Assembly (NCBI GenBank): GCA_902604225.1
Contig: CACKXV010000006.1
Location: 1 to 36,719 of the forward strand
Length of the DNA stretch: 36,719 nt
Reading direction: 5' to 3'
From: an uncultured Pelagibacteraceae bacterium
GTDB lineage: Bacteria > Pseudomonadota > Alphaproteobacteria > Pelagibacterales > AG-422-B15
A program made the translations under genes and the position numbers. Each line of letters opens with the position of its first letter. Within the stretch, counting starts at the first letter, position 1. The notes under the pieces are model-generated. The model was not told where the DNA came from and searched no databases. It saw only the letters and a list, made by a program, of their open reading frames with translations. Positions 1 through 8,265 of this stretch are shown piece by piece.

Positions 1-1127
1 GAGAAATGATTATTATGTCTTCTACAAAGGTGAATAAAGTTTACGCAATGATAAAACTTAATAATTTTGATAATTATTACTTGTATGCTGGTAGATCAAT
101 GGATGGTAATGTTATTAGCGCATTAAATGATACAGTCTCAGCAAAAAATGAATATACATTTTTAGAAATAAGCAGAGATAAAATAAGTCTTATATTTATA
201 TTACTATATGTAATAGTATCTCTAATTTTGATTTTAATTTCTATTATTATAGGAATAAACTTTGCAGACAGGATTGTAAAACCTATATCAAGCATTATAA
301 CTGCGACTAACAATATAAGTAAAGGGTTCTATGATGATAAAATTAAAAAAAATAACGACTATATAGAATTAAATAGACTAGCAGATTCATTTAATCAAAT
401 GAGTGGGGACATAATCAAGCAAAGAAATCAAATTATCGTTTCAAAAAAACATGAAACTTGGTCAGATATTGCAAGAAGGATAGCGCACGAAATAAAGAAT
501 CCTTTAACTCCAATTCAGTTATCTGCAGAACGACTTGAAAAGAAAACTATAGGATTAAATATCAAAAATAATGAAATAAATGAGTGCATTGAAACAATAC
601 GCCGTCAAGTTAATGAGATAGGGTACTTAGTGGATGAGTTTTCAAGTTTTGCTAGATTACCTGATCCAGATTTAAAAAATAACAATATATCTACTATTAT
701 TTCTGAGGTAGTGTCTGATTATGAAAATAACAACACTAAAATTAAATTTATAAACAAACTTCATTCTAATCAGATTAGTTTAAATATAGATAATTCTCAA
801 ATATCAAGGGTCTTTCAAAATTTAATTGTTAATTCTATCCACTCAATTGGTGAGAGCAAAAATAATGGTGGTGAAATAATTTATTCATCATATGAGAATG
901 ATGACAATGTGGTAATATCATTAATTGATAATGGCGAAGGACTTAAATATGAAAAAGAAGAGCTAATAAAGCCATATTTTACAACAAAGAAAAAAGTTGG
1001 TGGATCAGGACTAGGCTTGGCAATCGTAGAAAAAATCTTATTTGATCATCATGCTGATTTTATTTTAGCGAACAGAAATGATGGACTTATTGGAGCTGAA
1101 GTAAAAATTATTTTTGAAAAAATATAA
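1..1127 (+). CDS. ntrY: NtrY-type sensor histidine kinase, 5'-truncated by window edge
   Basis: This is the C-terminal half of a membrane histidine kinase of the nitrogen/redox-responsive NtrY family, partner of the NtrX regulator encoded next. The frame is open to the window edge, so the first listed Met is probably internal; full NtrY is usually about 700 residues or more. Numbered from the track Met, there is a membrane helix at about 61-85, a HAMP region (about 86-140, with IVKPISSI), a HisKA domain with phospho-acceptor H161 in RRIAHEIKNPLTP, and an HATPase domain with an N-box (QNLIVNSI), a G1 box (DNGEGL) and a G2 box (GGSGLGLAIV). The PAS domain usually found between HAMP and HisKA is missing: only a short linker separates them. 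It ends one base before the likely ntrX ATG, implying co-transcription. Confidence 0.93.
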   Translation, partial: EMIIMSSTKVNKVYAMIKLNNFDNYYLYAGRSMDGNVISALNDTVSAKNEYTFLEISRDKISLIFILLYVIVSLILILISIIIGINFADRIVKPISSIITATNNISKGFYDDKIKKNNDYIELNRLADSFNQMSGDIIKQRNQIIVSKKHETWSDIARRIAHEIKNPLTPIQLSAERLEKKTIGLNIKNNEINECIETIRRQVNEIGYLVDEFSSFARLPDPDLKNNNISTIISEVVSDYENNNTKIKFINKLHSNQISLNIDNSQISRVFQNLIVNSIHSIGESKNNGGEIIYSSYENDDNVVISLIDNGEGLKYEKEELIKPYFTTKKKVGGSGLGLAIVEKILFDHHADFILANRNDGLIGAEVKIIFEKI

Positions 1128-1128
1128 T

Positions 1129-2460
1129 ATGAAAAACATTCTAGTAATTGACGATGAAATTGATATTTGTAATAATATTAAAGCTATCCTTGCGGATGAA
1201 GGTTTTAATATACAAATTGCACATAATTCAGATGATGCTTTTAAATGCATAAATAACAATACATACAACCTCATAATCTTAGATGTATGGTTGGATAATT
1301 CTAAGTATGACGGTTTAGAAATTCTTAAGCAGATAAGGGAAAATGAAACTGTACCGATAATAATCATATCAGGACACGGAAATATAGATATGGCTGTTTC
1401 GGCCATAAAAGATGGTGCAAATGAATTCATTGAAAAGCCCTTTAATACTGAAAGACTATTACTCTCAGTTAATCGATCTATAGAACTACATGAAGTCAAA
1501 TATGAAAATCGAATTTTAAAAGAAGGAAATATTTTTGATTATAAATTTATTGGTATCTCACCATCGATTACTAAGATAAAACAACAAATTATTAAGATTG
1601 CACCTACTTTAAGCAGAGTTATGATTTACGGAGAGTCTGGCACAGGAAAAGATATTATAGCAAAAGAAATACATAAAAATTCAATCAACAAAAATGGTCC
1701 ATTTATAATCTTAAATGCTGCTTTGATGGATCCAGATAATTTAGAAAGTGAACTCTTTGGAATACAAGATAATAATTCAAATAAGGTTGGACATTTAGAA
1801 AAAGCTGAGAACGGAACGTTATTTATTGATGAAGTGGGAGAAATGCCCCTCCAAACACAAGCTAAAATATTAAGAGTACTTACAGATAAAAATTTTACGA
1901 AGAGAGGAGGCAATGAATTAATAAAATTAAACTGCAGAATCGTATGCTCAACCACCAAAAATCTAGAACAATTAATTAATGAAGGCTCTTTTAGAAAAGA
2001 CTTGTTTCATAGACTTAATGTTGTGACTATAAAGTTACCCACCTTAATTGAAAGGTCTAATGATATCGATTTATTAATAGATTATTTTACTGAAATATTC
2101 TCCAAGGAAAATAATCAAAAAAATACCGATCTAAAACCAATAATTAAAACTAAGTATATTAATTACGATTGGCCAGGCAACATAAGAGAATTGAGAAACG
2201 TCATTGAAAGATATTCAATTTTAGGTGAAAAGTATGACGATAATAATGAAACTGAAAAACTTGAAGACTTTCAGAATAAAAATGTTATTTCATTGCCATT
2301 AAGAAATGCACGTAAACTATTTGAAAAGAACTATCTTCAATCTCAAATTAATAGATTTGATGGTAATATATCAAAAACAGCAGCATTTATTGGAATGGAA
2401 AGATCTGCTTTACATAGAAAATTAAAGCAATTAGGCATTACAGAAGAAGATAAACAATGA
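1129..2460 (+). CDS. ntrX: NtrX-type response regulator, sigma-54 AAA+ family
   Basis: Response regulator of the NtrC superfamily, phosphorylated by NtrY. It has an N-terminal receiver domain (about 1-120; acidic pocket DDE, acceptor Asp in LILDVWLDN, conserved Lys in EKPF), an AAA+ domain with Walker A GESGTGKD and Walker B LFIDEVGEM, and a C-terminal Fis-type helix-turn-helix (ISKTAAFIGMERSALHRKLKQLGI). The sigma-54-contacting GAFTGA loop is absent (ELFGIQDNNSNKVGHLEKA occupies its place). This is usual for alphaproteobacterial NtrX and suggests action without classical sigma-54 activation. I prefer the ATG at 1129 (MKNILVIDDE) over the track's upstream TTG because it starts at the first receiver strand. 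The last bases overlap the trkA start (ATGA). Confidence 0.94.
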   Translation: MKNILVIDDEIDICNNIKAILADEGFNIQIAHNSDDAFKCINNNTYNLIILDVWLDNSKYDGLEILKQIRENETVPIIIISGHGNIDMAVSAIKDGANEFIEKPFNTERLLLSVNRSIELHEVKYENRILKEGNIFDYKFIGISPSITKIKQQIIKIAPTLSRVMIYGESGTGKDIIAKEIHKNSINKNGPFIILNAALMDPDNLESELFGIQDNNSNKVGHLEKAENGTLFIDEVGEMPLQTQAKILRVLTDKNFTKRGGNELIKLNCRIVCSTTKNLEQLINEGSFRKDLFHRLNVVTIKLPTLIERSNDIDLLIDYFTEIFSKENNQKNTDLKPIIKTKYINYDWPGNIRELRNVIERYSILGEKYDDNNETEKLEDFQNKNVISLPLRNARKLFEKNYLQSQINRFDGNISKTAAFIGMERSALHRKLKQLGITEEDKQ

Positions 2461-3848
2461 AGATAATCATTTGTGGCGCAGGAAAAGTTGGAACAAGCAT
2501 AGCAAGACATCTTGTTGAGCAGGGTAGTGATGTTACGGTAATTGATAGTTCGCAAAAACTTATAGATGATCTAAGAGAGAAAGTTGACCTTAAGACAATT
2601 ATTGGATCAGCTTCAAACCCATCAGTATTAAAAAATGCAGGAGCTGAAGAATCTGATATGATTATAGCTGTTACCCTACAAGATGAAATTAACATGGTTG
2701 CATGTCAAATGGCTCATACTTTTTTTAGAATTCCAAGAAAAATAGCACGTTTAAGAACAGAAGACTTTCTAAATCCAATTTGGCGTGATTTGTACAATGC
2801 TGATAATATGCCTATAGATCTCATAATAAGTCCAGAATTAGAAGTAGCTAGGTCAATAGAAAGACAATTAAAGGCTCCAGGCGCTTATGATGTTGTTCCT
2901 TTTTTAAATGATGAAATTGAGTTGCTAAGTTTGGTAATTAGCGAAAAATGCCCACTAGTAGATACTAGTCTCATTAATATACATGAACTTTTTCAAGAAA
3001 ATAATGATACTAAAAAAAACCTTAGAGCTTCAATATTAGGAATTAGTAGAGACGAAAAGCTTTTTATACCAAAAAAACAAGATACATTAACGCAAGGGGA
3101 CCATGTGTATATATTAGTTGATAAGAATCATGTGAAAAGAGCAATGAGTGCATTCGGATATGATGAAAAACCAATTAAGAAAATAATTATTATAGGCGGT
3201 GGAAATATTGGTTTTAATTTAGCTAAAGATTTAGAAAAGTATCAGTCGGATATATCTGTAAGTATAGTCGAAAATGATGAAGACAGGTCAAAATATATTG
3301 CCGACCAGTTATCTAATACGTTAGTTTTAAATGGTGATGGTTTAGATCAGGATTTATTAGATGAGGCAAATATTAAAGATGCAGATTTATTATTAGCCCT
3401 CACAAACGATGATGAAACAAACATAATCATTTCGGCGGTAGCTAGAAAAAATAAGTGTGAATCAATAATTATTGTTAATAATTCTGAATATAACAAGCTA
3501 AAAGATGTATTAGGCATCAGTAAAGTTGTTGACCCTAGAAAAATTACAGTATCTAAAATACTTAAACATATACATAAAGGAAAAATTGAGTCAGTATTTG
3601 CGATAGATAATAACCAGGCTGAAATAATCCATGCACAGGTACTTAAAAGTTCAAAGTTAATTAACAAAACTATTGAGGATGCAGAATTTCCAAATGGTTT
3701 AAGAGTAGGTCTTATAAAAAAAGATGATAATATAATAATTCCTGATAAAGAAACAAAGATTGAGATTCATGATGAAATATTATTTTTATGCATGTCCGAT
3801 GATATAAAAAAAGCAGAGGAATTATTCCAAGTAAGAAATGAGTATTAA
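2457..3848 (+). CDS. trkA: Trk potassium uptake NAD-binding subunit TrkA
   Basis: Cytosolic regulatory subunit of the Trk K+ uptake system; it binds NAD(H) and gates the membrane subunit TrkH/TrkG, which is not in this window. The 463 residues match the full bacterial length and show the duplicated architecture: two Rossmann-type RCK-N domains, the first beginning IIICGAGKVGTSIARHL and the second IIIIGGGNIGFNLAKDL, each followed by an RCK-C segment. ATGA overlap with ntrX and TAATG overlap with dat indicate translational coupling. The position after ntrYX is the usual alphaproteobacterial arrangement. Confidence 0.96.
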   Translation: MKIIICGAGKVGTSIARHLVEQGSDVTVIDSSQKLIDDLREKVDLKTIIGSASNPSVLKNAGAEESDMIIAVTLQDEINMVACQMAHTFFRIPRKIARLRTEDFLNPIWRDLYNADNMPIDLIISPELEVARSIERQLKAPGAYDVVPFLNDEIELLSLVISEKCPLVDTSLINIHELFQENNDTKKNLRASILGISRDEKLFIPKKQDTLTQGDHVYILVDKNHVKRAMSAFGYDEKPIKKIIIIGGGNIGFNLAKDLEKYQSDISVSIVENDEDRSKYIADQLSNTLVLNGDGLDQDLLDEANIKDADLLLALTNDDETNIIISAVARKNKCESIIIVNNSEYNKLKDVLGISKVVDPRKITVSKILKHIHKGKIESVFAIDNNQAEIIHAQVLKSSKLINKTIEDAEFPNGLRVGLIKKDDNIIIPDKETKIEIHDEILFLCMSDDIKKAEELFQVRNEY

Positions 3849-4699
3849 TGAGTAGAGAGGCATTTGTAAATGGTGAGTATAAAGAATATATTAATTCGCA
3901 AGTTCATATAGAAGATAGAGGTTATCAATTTGCAGACGGTGTCTATGAAGTATTTGCAGTTTTAAACAGTAAAATAGTAGATTATGAAGGTCATATTAAA
4001 AGACTATATAGATCACTTAAAGAATTAAATATTGCATCACCAATTCAAAGAAAGTCTTATAAATTTCACGTTAATGAAATTATAAAACGTAATATAATAC
4101 AAGATGGCCTTGTTTATTTACAAGTTACACGTGGCGTTGCTAGCAGAGACTTTAAATTTCCAAAAAATTCAAAAAGTTCAATTGTTATTATTGGAAAAAA
4201 TACTCCATCAAATTATTATCGTAATAATTTCAATAAAGGAATTAAAGTCAAAACAACTAAAGATTTAAGATGGAAAAGAGTAGATATTAAATCATTAAAT
4301 TTACTTCCACCTGTTTTAGCTAAGCAATATGCCGCTGATAATGGTTGTGAAGAGGCATGGCTCTTAGACGATGATGGATATATTACAGAAGGAAGTTCAA
4401 GTAATGCGTGGATAGTAAAAGATAAAACTGTAATTACGAGGCCAGTTTCCAGTTCTATACTTAACGGAATAACTCGTTCAACACTTATCAAATCACTATC
4501 GAATGTTGGATACAAACTTATCGAAAGAAGGTTTAACATAAATGATGTTAAAGATGCGGATGAAGCCTTTATTACTAGCGCTACGCAGTTTGTTATGCCT
4601 GTCATTGCAGTAAATAATATTAAAATAGGTAATGGTCGTGTAGGAGAATTTACGCAAATATTTAAAGAAGTTTATTTTAAGTATATCAGCTTATCTTGA
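3848..4699 (+). CDS. dat: D-amino-acid aminotransferase (class IV, PLP-dependent)
   Basis: Fold-type IV PLP aminotransferase, most like D-alanine aminotransferase, which interconverts D-alanine and D-glutamate with 2-oxo acids and so supplies D-amino acids for peptidoglycan. Family features are the N-terminal FVNGEY...IEDRGYQFADGVYE, the PLP lysine in KRVDIKSLN, and EGSSSNAWIV before the cofactor phosphate site. Length of 283 residues is typical. The start codon overlaps the trkA stop (TAATG), and its stop overlaps the TTG start of hflX. Branched-chain aminotransferase is the main alternative, but the DRGYQFADGVYE form and the ntrX/trkA context favour D-amino-acid specificity. Confidence 0.9.
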   Translation: MSREAFVNGEYKEYINSQVHIEDRGYQFADGVYEVFAVLNSKIVDYEGHIKRLYRSLKELNIASPIQRKSYKFHVNEIIKRNIIQDGLVYLQVTRGVASRDFKFPKNSKSSIVIIGKNTPSNYYRNNFNKGIKVKTTKDLRWKRVDIKSLNLLPPVLAKQYAADNGCEEAWLLDDDGYITEGSSSNAWIVKDKTVITRPVSSSILNGITRSTLIKSLSNVGYKLIERRFNINDVKDADEAFITSATQFVMPVIAVNNIKIGNGRVGEFTQIFKEVYFKYISLS

Positions 4700-5769
4700 A
4701 CAAAACGATCTCGCATATTGTTCATCTTAATCTAGATGCTGAGCCTAAATTTATTTCAGAAGAAATGCTTTCAGAAATCGAAAATTTGGTAACAAATCTT
4801 GATATAATCATTAAAAAAAAAGAAATCATAAAAATAAAAAGAATAAATCCATCAACGCTAATTGGGGAGGGCAACTTAGTAAATATTGAAAGGGATATTA
4901 GGAAAAAAAATATAGATTTATTAGTAGTGAATAATAACTTGACACCTGCTCAGCAAAAAAATTTGGAAAACAGGCTCAAGATAAAAGTAACTGATAGAAC
5001 CGGAATCATATTAGAGGTCTTCGCTAGAAGAGCGAAATCTAATGAAGGAAAAATGCAGGTACAACTTGCTGAATTAATTTATAGAAAATCAAGGCTTGTT
5101 CGGGCTTGGACGCATTTAGAACGACAGAGAGGTGGTACAACCTTTATTGGAGGACCTGGTGAACTTCAAATTGAATTAGATCGACGCTTAATACAAGAAA
5201 AAATTTTAAATATCAAAAAAAGGCTTGTTAAAGTAAAGCATAGAAGACATGTACAGAGGAATTTAAGGAAAAATAATAATTTCAAAACAGCTGCCTTAAT
5301 AGGATATACAAATGCAGGAAAAACATTGCTCTTTAATAAATTAACCAAAAAAAAGCAATCAAGTAGACAAAGATTGTTTGAAACTTTAGATACAAAAATT
5401 AGTAGGGTATATTTAGGAGCGAACAAATACATCGGACTTATAGATACTGTTGGTTTTATAAACAACATTCCAACGTCATTAATAGAATCATTCAAAGCAA
5501 CACTAGAGGAAGTTAATAAGGCAGATATTTTACTAAATATTGTCGATGTAAATGATATAAATGCAAAGCAGAAAATTAGAGTAACAAAAAATATACTTAA
5601 AGAAACGGGAATTGAAAAAAATAAAATTTCAGAGATGATAACTATTTATAATAAAATTGACTTAAAAGGATTTGAAGCGTCGTATCAGCATAAGAAAAAT
5701 TATATTAGCGCCTTAACAGGTGATGGAGTTACTGATTTGAAGAAAACCTTAGCTAAATCTCTTATTTAA
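4696..5769 (+). CDS. hflX: Ribosome-associated GTPase HflX
   Basis: HflX GTPase, which splits or rescues stalled ribosomes. The N-terminal HflX domain (about 1-190) contains the conserved GGTTFIGGPGELQIELDRR segment. The G domain has G1 GYTNAGKT (203-210), G3 DTVGF (250-254), G4 YNKID and G5 SALTGDG. At 357 residues it is short: the protein stops soon after G5, so the C-terminal domain of E. coli-type HflX is essentially missing. Translation probably starts at a TTG inside the dat stop (TTGA), since no ATG precedes the conserved N-terminal strand. In many Alphaproteobacteria hfq lies just upstream; here it is absent. The 3' end overlaps the convergent DUF3108 gene by 8 bases. Confidence 0.93.
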   Translation: MNKTISHIVHLNLDAEPKFISEEMLSEIENLVTNLDIIIKKKEIIKIKRINPSTLIGEGNLVNIERDIRKKNIDLLVVNNNLTPAQQKNLENRLKIKVTDRTGIILEVFARRAKSNEGKMQVQLAELIYRKSRLVRAWTHLERQRGGTTFIGGPGELQIELDRRLIQEKILNIKKRLVKVKHRRHVQRNLRKNNNFKTAALIGYTNAGKTLLFNKLTKKKQSSRQRLFETLDTKISRVYLGANKYIGLIDTVGFINNIPTSLIESFKATLEEVNKADILLNIVDVNDINAKQKIRVTKNILKETGIEKNKISEMITIYNKIDLKGFEASYQHKKNYISALTGDGVTDLKKTLAKSLI

Positions 5770-6505
5770 CTTCATTAATATATATAGTAATGGCGCCGTT
5801 GTTTGCTTCATAACCATAAAAGTCTTTTACATCATTATCATTGTATATCACTTTAATATAATCAGATGACGCAAAAACATCTTCATCTTCGTCAATTTTA
5901 TAACCACCTAGTTTTATTTGATTTGCCTTACAATATATAAGGTTATTTGAAATTGTTTTGTCAGCTTTTGTGAACAAAACATCATATCTACGCTTGCCAT
6001 CAAAGATCCTAAAAGTCTTTTCACAATCGTTAATATATTTATAGTTTAATATATTTAAGAAGAAACTAGAAGGATCAATTGTATTAATAAGCATATCGTC
6101 TTCAATTTTAGTTAATTTATTTTTGTCAGGTTCTGGAATTAAATTGAGTTCAGAAATTAATGTGTCATTGTACTTAATCTCAACAAATTTTTCCTTTTCT
6201 TTTCTTGTGTATTTATACTTGTAATGGAGTGGTTTATAAAACTCATCAATGACACCTATAATGCTTCCATCTCCATTAACTTTATTAATAAATTCAACTA
6301 TATTACTGGTTCTAATGCTAAATTTGTATTCATAGTTATTATTTTCAATCGCGAGAATTGTATCAATATTCATAACAGGTATTTTAGGCAGAATAGATAA
6401 TTTTGCCTCAACAACAAAATTTCTTTCTTCGATAAAAGTATCTGCTAGAGTATTTGCTGAAGTAAATAATGATAATACAATAAAAATATATTTAGTTAGT
6501 TGCAT
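5762..6505 (-). CDS. Exported DUF3108-family protein
   Basis: Predicted secreted protein of 247 residues with an N-terminal signal peptide (MQLTKYIFIVLSLFTSANTLA, likely cleavage after TLA). The rest resembles the DUF3108 family found in many proteobacteria: alternating beta strands, a YKYTRKEKEKFVEIKY segment, DPSSFFLNIL, and the FDGKRRYDVLF motif near residue 170. The family is of unknown molecular function; a periplasmic or outer-membrane-facing beta-rich fold is inferred. Its start codon lies only four bases from that of the divergent glycosyltransferase gene, and its stop overlaps hflX, so it is packed between two plus-strand genes with no free intergenic DNA. Confidence 0.8.
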   Translation of the reverse strand: MQLTKYIFIVLSLFTSANTLADTFIEERNFVVEAKLSILPKIPVMNIDTILAIENNNYEYKFSIRTSNIVEFINKVNGDGSIIGVIDEFYKPLHYKYKYTRKEKEKFVEIKYNDTLISELNLIPEPDKNKLTKIEDDMLINTIDPSSFFLNILNYKYINDCEKTFRIFDGKRRYDVLFTKADKTISNNLIYCKANQIKLGGYKIDEDEDVFASSDYIKVIYNDNDVKDFYGYEANNGAITIYINEVK

Positions 6506-6509
6506 AAAA

Positions 6510-7565
6510 ATGAAAATACTTCATATATCAAATTTTGTCCAAAAACAAAATGGAAGATTACAGTGGAATCATTGTTTTAAAATAAATAATGGCTTCATCA
6601 GAAACGGACACAATGTTTGTTCATTTAGCGATCGAGACATGAGCCGTATGAATTTAATAAATAAATTAAATAATAACAAAAATCTAAATAATTCATTAAT
6701 TAAGACATTTAAAAATTTTTCACCGGATCTTGTCGTTCTTGGACACGCAGATAAAGTCCATAATGAAACATTAGAAGCATTCAGGTCTATTAACAAAAAA
6801 GTAAAAATTATTGAGTGGAATGTAGATAATTATCATTTAGATAATACAAAAAATAAATTTACAAAAAGAACCGATTTAATTGATGCTTTTTTTATTACCA
6901 ATGCTGATGAGTCAATTAAATCATGCCTAAATGATAATAATTCAATTTCATTTTTTCCAAATATATTTGATTCATCTATTGAGCAGTTAAAGATCTTTGA
7001 AAATAATTCTTTTGAATACGACGTATTTTATGCGCTAAGTTATGGAGTCGGTTCTGGTAAAATAAGAACAAACAAATCAGATTACGATAGAGAGGTATAT
7101 TTAGATTTTATTAAAAATGAATATCCAGAAATTAAAACAAATTTTTTTGGTTATGACAATATTCAACCTGTCTGGGGAGTTGAATTTGAAAAGGAAATCA
7201 GCAAATCACTAATTAGTTTAAACCTAAGCCGAAAGCCTCATCTTAAATATTATAGCTCAGATAGAATATCACAATATCTTGGAAATGGATCTTGTATATT
7301 TGTAGATAAAAATTCACAATTAGAAGATCTCTTTACAAATGATGAGGTTATTTTTTTTGAAAGCGATGACTTAGAAAACTTTGGTAAAAAAATTTCTTAT
7401 TATATTTCAAATAAAGATGAAACAAAAAGAATTGCTAAAAATGGATGGGAGAGGGGTCACAAATTCTATAATGAAAAAATCGTAACAAAATATTTTTTAG
7501 AAATTGCATTTAAAAATAAACCTGAAAGTGATTATGGCTGGCCGATTCATCAGTATTTTAAATAA
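6510..7565 (+). CDS. Glycosyltransferase-like protein (GT-B, CgeB/group 1 type)
   Basis: A 351-residue cytosolic protein resembling two-domain GT-B glycosyltransferases of the CgeB/Glyco_trans_1_2 type. It starts MKILHISNF, a typical first Rossmann strand, and its C-terminal part has the acceptor/donor-domain pattern KYYSSDRISQYLGNGSCIF ... LEDLF ... EVIFFES, followed by a helix ending NGWERGHKFYNEKI, as in group 1 enzymes. Substrate and linkage cannot be told from sequence. It opens the glycan island and is the partner of a tight divergent pair with the DUF3108 gene. No convincing Shine-Dalgarno is visible in the four-base gap. It is followed by a perfect hairpin at 7562-7600. Confidence 0.75.
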   Translation: MKILHISNFVQKQNGRLQWNHCFKINNGFIRNGHNVCSFSDRDMSRMNLINKLNNNKNLNNSLIKTFKNFSPDLVVLGHADKVHNETLEAFRSINKKVKIIEWNVDNYHLDNTKNKFTKRTDLIDAFFITNADESIKSCLNDNNSISFFPNIFDSSIEQLKIFENNSFEYDVFYALSYGVGSGKIRTNKSDYDREVYLDFIKNEYPEIKTNFFGYDNIQPVWGVEFEKEISKSLISLNLSRKPHLKYYSSDRISQYLGNGSCIFVDKNSQLEDLFTNDEVIFFESDDLENFGKKISYYISNKDETKRIAKNGWERGHKFYNEKIVTKYFLEIAFKNKPESDYGWPIHQYFK

Positions 7566-7600
7566 TACTTTAGCAAACTAATTGAAAGCTAAAGTATTAT
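7562..7600. terminator. 13-bp perfect hairpin between convergent genes, probable terminator
   Basis: ATAATACTTTAGC at 7562-7574 and its exact reverse complement GCTAAAGTATTAT at 7588-7600 form a 13-bp stem with a 13-base loop. The left arm begins at the stop codon of the plus-strand glycosyltransferase gene. The right arm is followed by CTTTATTTATAATTTATTTTT. It lies between two convergent genes and could end transcription from one or both sides. It lacks a pure T run, so intrinsic termination is inferred rather than certain. Confidence 0.55.
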
Positions 7601-7613
7601 CTTTATTTATAAT

Positions 7614-8039
7614 TTATTTTTGCTTTGGATACCAAATAATTGCTGCATACATTATCGCTACAATAACTAAGAAAGCCATACCAAGAGGTGTTGGTGTGAA
7701 TGTAGCTTCGGTAGTACCAACATAATTAATCCAACCTTCAGCAACTGGAGATATTTCTGTTCCAGTTTCTTTTAGCTGTTCAAATGCAAAAGCTGAAGCA
7801 ATATAATTGCCTACTGCCTCTGTAAATTGTATCCATGTACCAAGAACTATAATAGCGCAAAAAATTGATGATATTATTTTGCCAAACATAGTAGGTTCTT
7901 CGCCTGATGCTGGCACGCGCGTACCTACAGCTATTCTAAAACCCAGCCATATAAATATTGCTGATGCAACGAATGCTAATGCGCTTCCAATTCTAAATGA
8001 ATTAAAAATAGACCATATTTGAAATTCTTCAGGACTCAT
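7614..8039 (-). CDS. Small integral membrane protein of unknown function, about three helices
   Basis: I do not recognise the family. The 141 residues contain about three membrane helices (about 17-38 GSALAFVASAIFIWLGF, about 53-73 GKIISSIFCAIIVLGTW, about 118-136 GMAFLVIVAIMYAAIIWY) and a longer loop rich in Thr and Glu between the last two. The start is well supported: AGGAG lies eight bases upstream of the ATG, one of the clearest ribosome binding sites in this window. Its G+C also looks higher than that of the neighbouring glycan genes. It stands alone, convergent with one glycosyltransferase gene and divergent from the other, with 226 bases of upstream DNA, so it is probably a separate and well-expressed unit. 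Confidence 0.7.
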   Translation of the reverse strand: MSPEEFQIWSIFNSFRIGSALAFVASAIFIWLGFRIAVGTRVPASGEEPTMFGKIISSIFCAIIVLGTWIQFTEAVGNYIASAFAFEQLKETGTEISPVAEGWINYVGTTEATFTPTPLGMAFLVIVAIMYAAIIWYPKQK

Positions 8040-8052
8040 AATTTATTCTCCT
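8028..8052 (-). promoter_or_regulatory. Strong Shine-Dalgarno of the 141-aa membrane protein
   Basis: Read on the minus strand, AGGAG is followed by an eight-base A/T spacer and then the ATG at 8039. This near-consensus site stands out against the weak or absent Shine-Dalgarno sequences of most genes here and fixes the start codon. Confidence 0.7.
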
Positions 8053-8265
8053 AATATTAATTAAATAGAAAAGGGTATACTGCTTGATTAAAATAAATAT
8101 ATTAGAGTTTAGTTATATATTCTAATATTCGTATAATATATATTATGTTAAATAAATATAATCTATCAAAAACAATGACTTGTAATATAAATGTGATTTA
8201 TAGCTTTAGCGATAAAAATTTATGCAACATTTACAGTAGTTTATAACATATAATTAAGGTAAAAT
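8040..8265. promoter_or_regulatory. Divergent intergenic region with 8-bp inverted repeat
   Basis: This 226-base gap separates two divergent genes and should hold promoters for both. It is almost pure A/T. I see an inverted repeat ATATTAGA (8099-8106) / TCTAATAT (8121-8128) with a 14-base loop, which could be an operator or chance in AT-rich DNA. I could not assign convincing -35/-10 boxes. A weak AAGGT sits 5 bases before the ATG at 8266. No ORF here looks coding. Confidence 0.35.

Noticed and set aside
1065-1499. 144-residue minus-strand ORF across ntrY/ntrX
   Set aside because: Shadow of two well-supported genes; Ser/Ile-rich composition typical of antisense reading of AT-rich coding DNA.
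1713-1800. NtrX lacks the GAFTGA loop
   Set aside because: This is a usual feature of alphaproteobacterial NtrX proteins, so it is recorded in the gene entry and not claimed as new.
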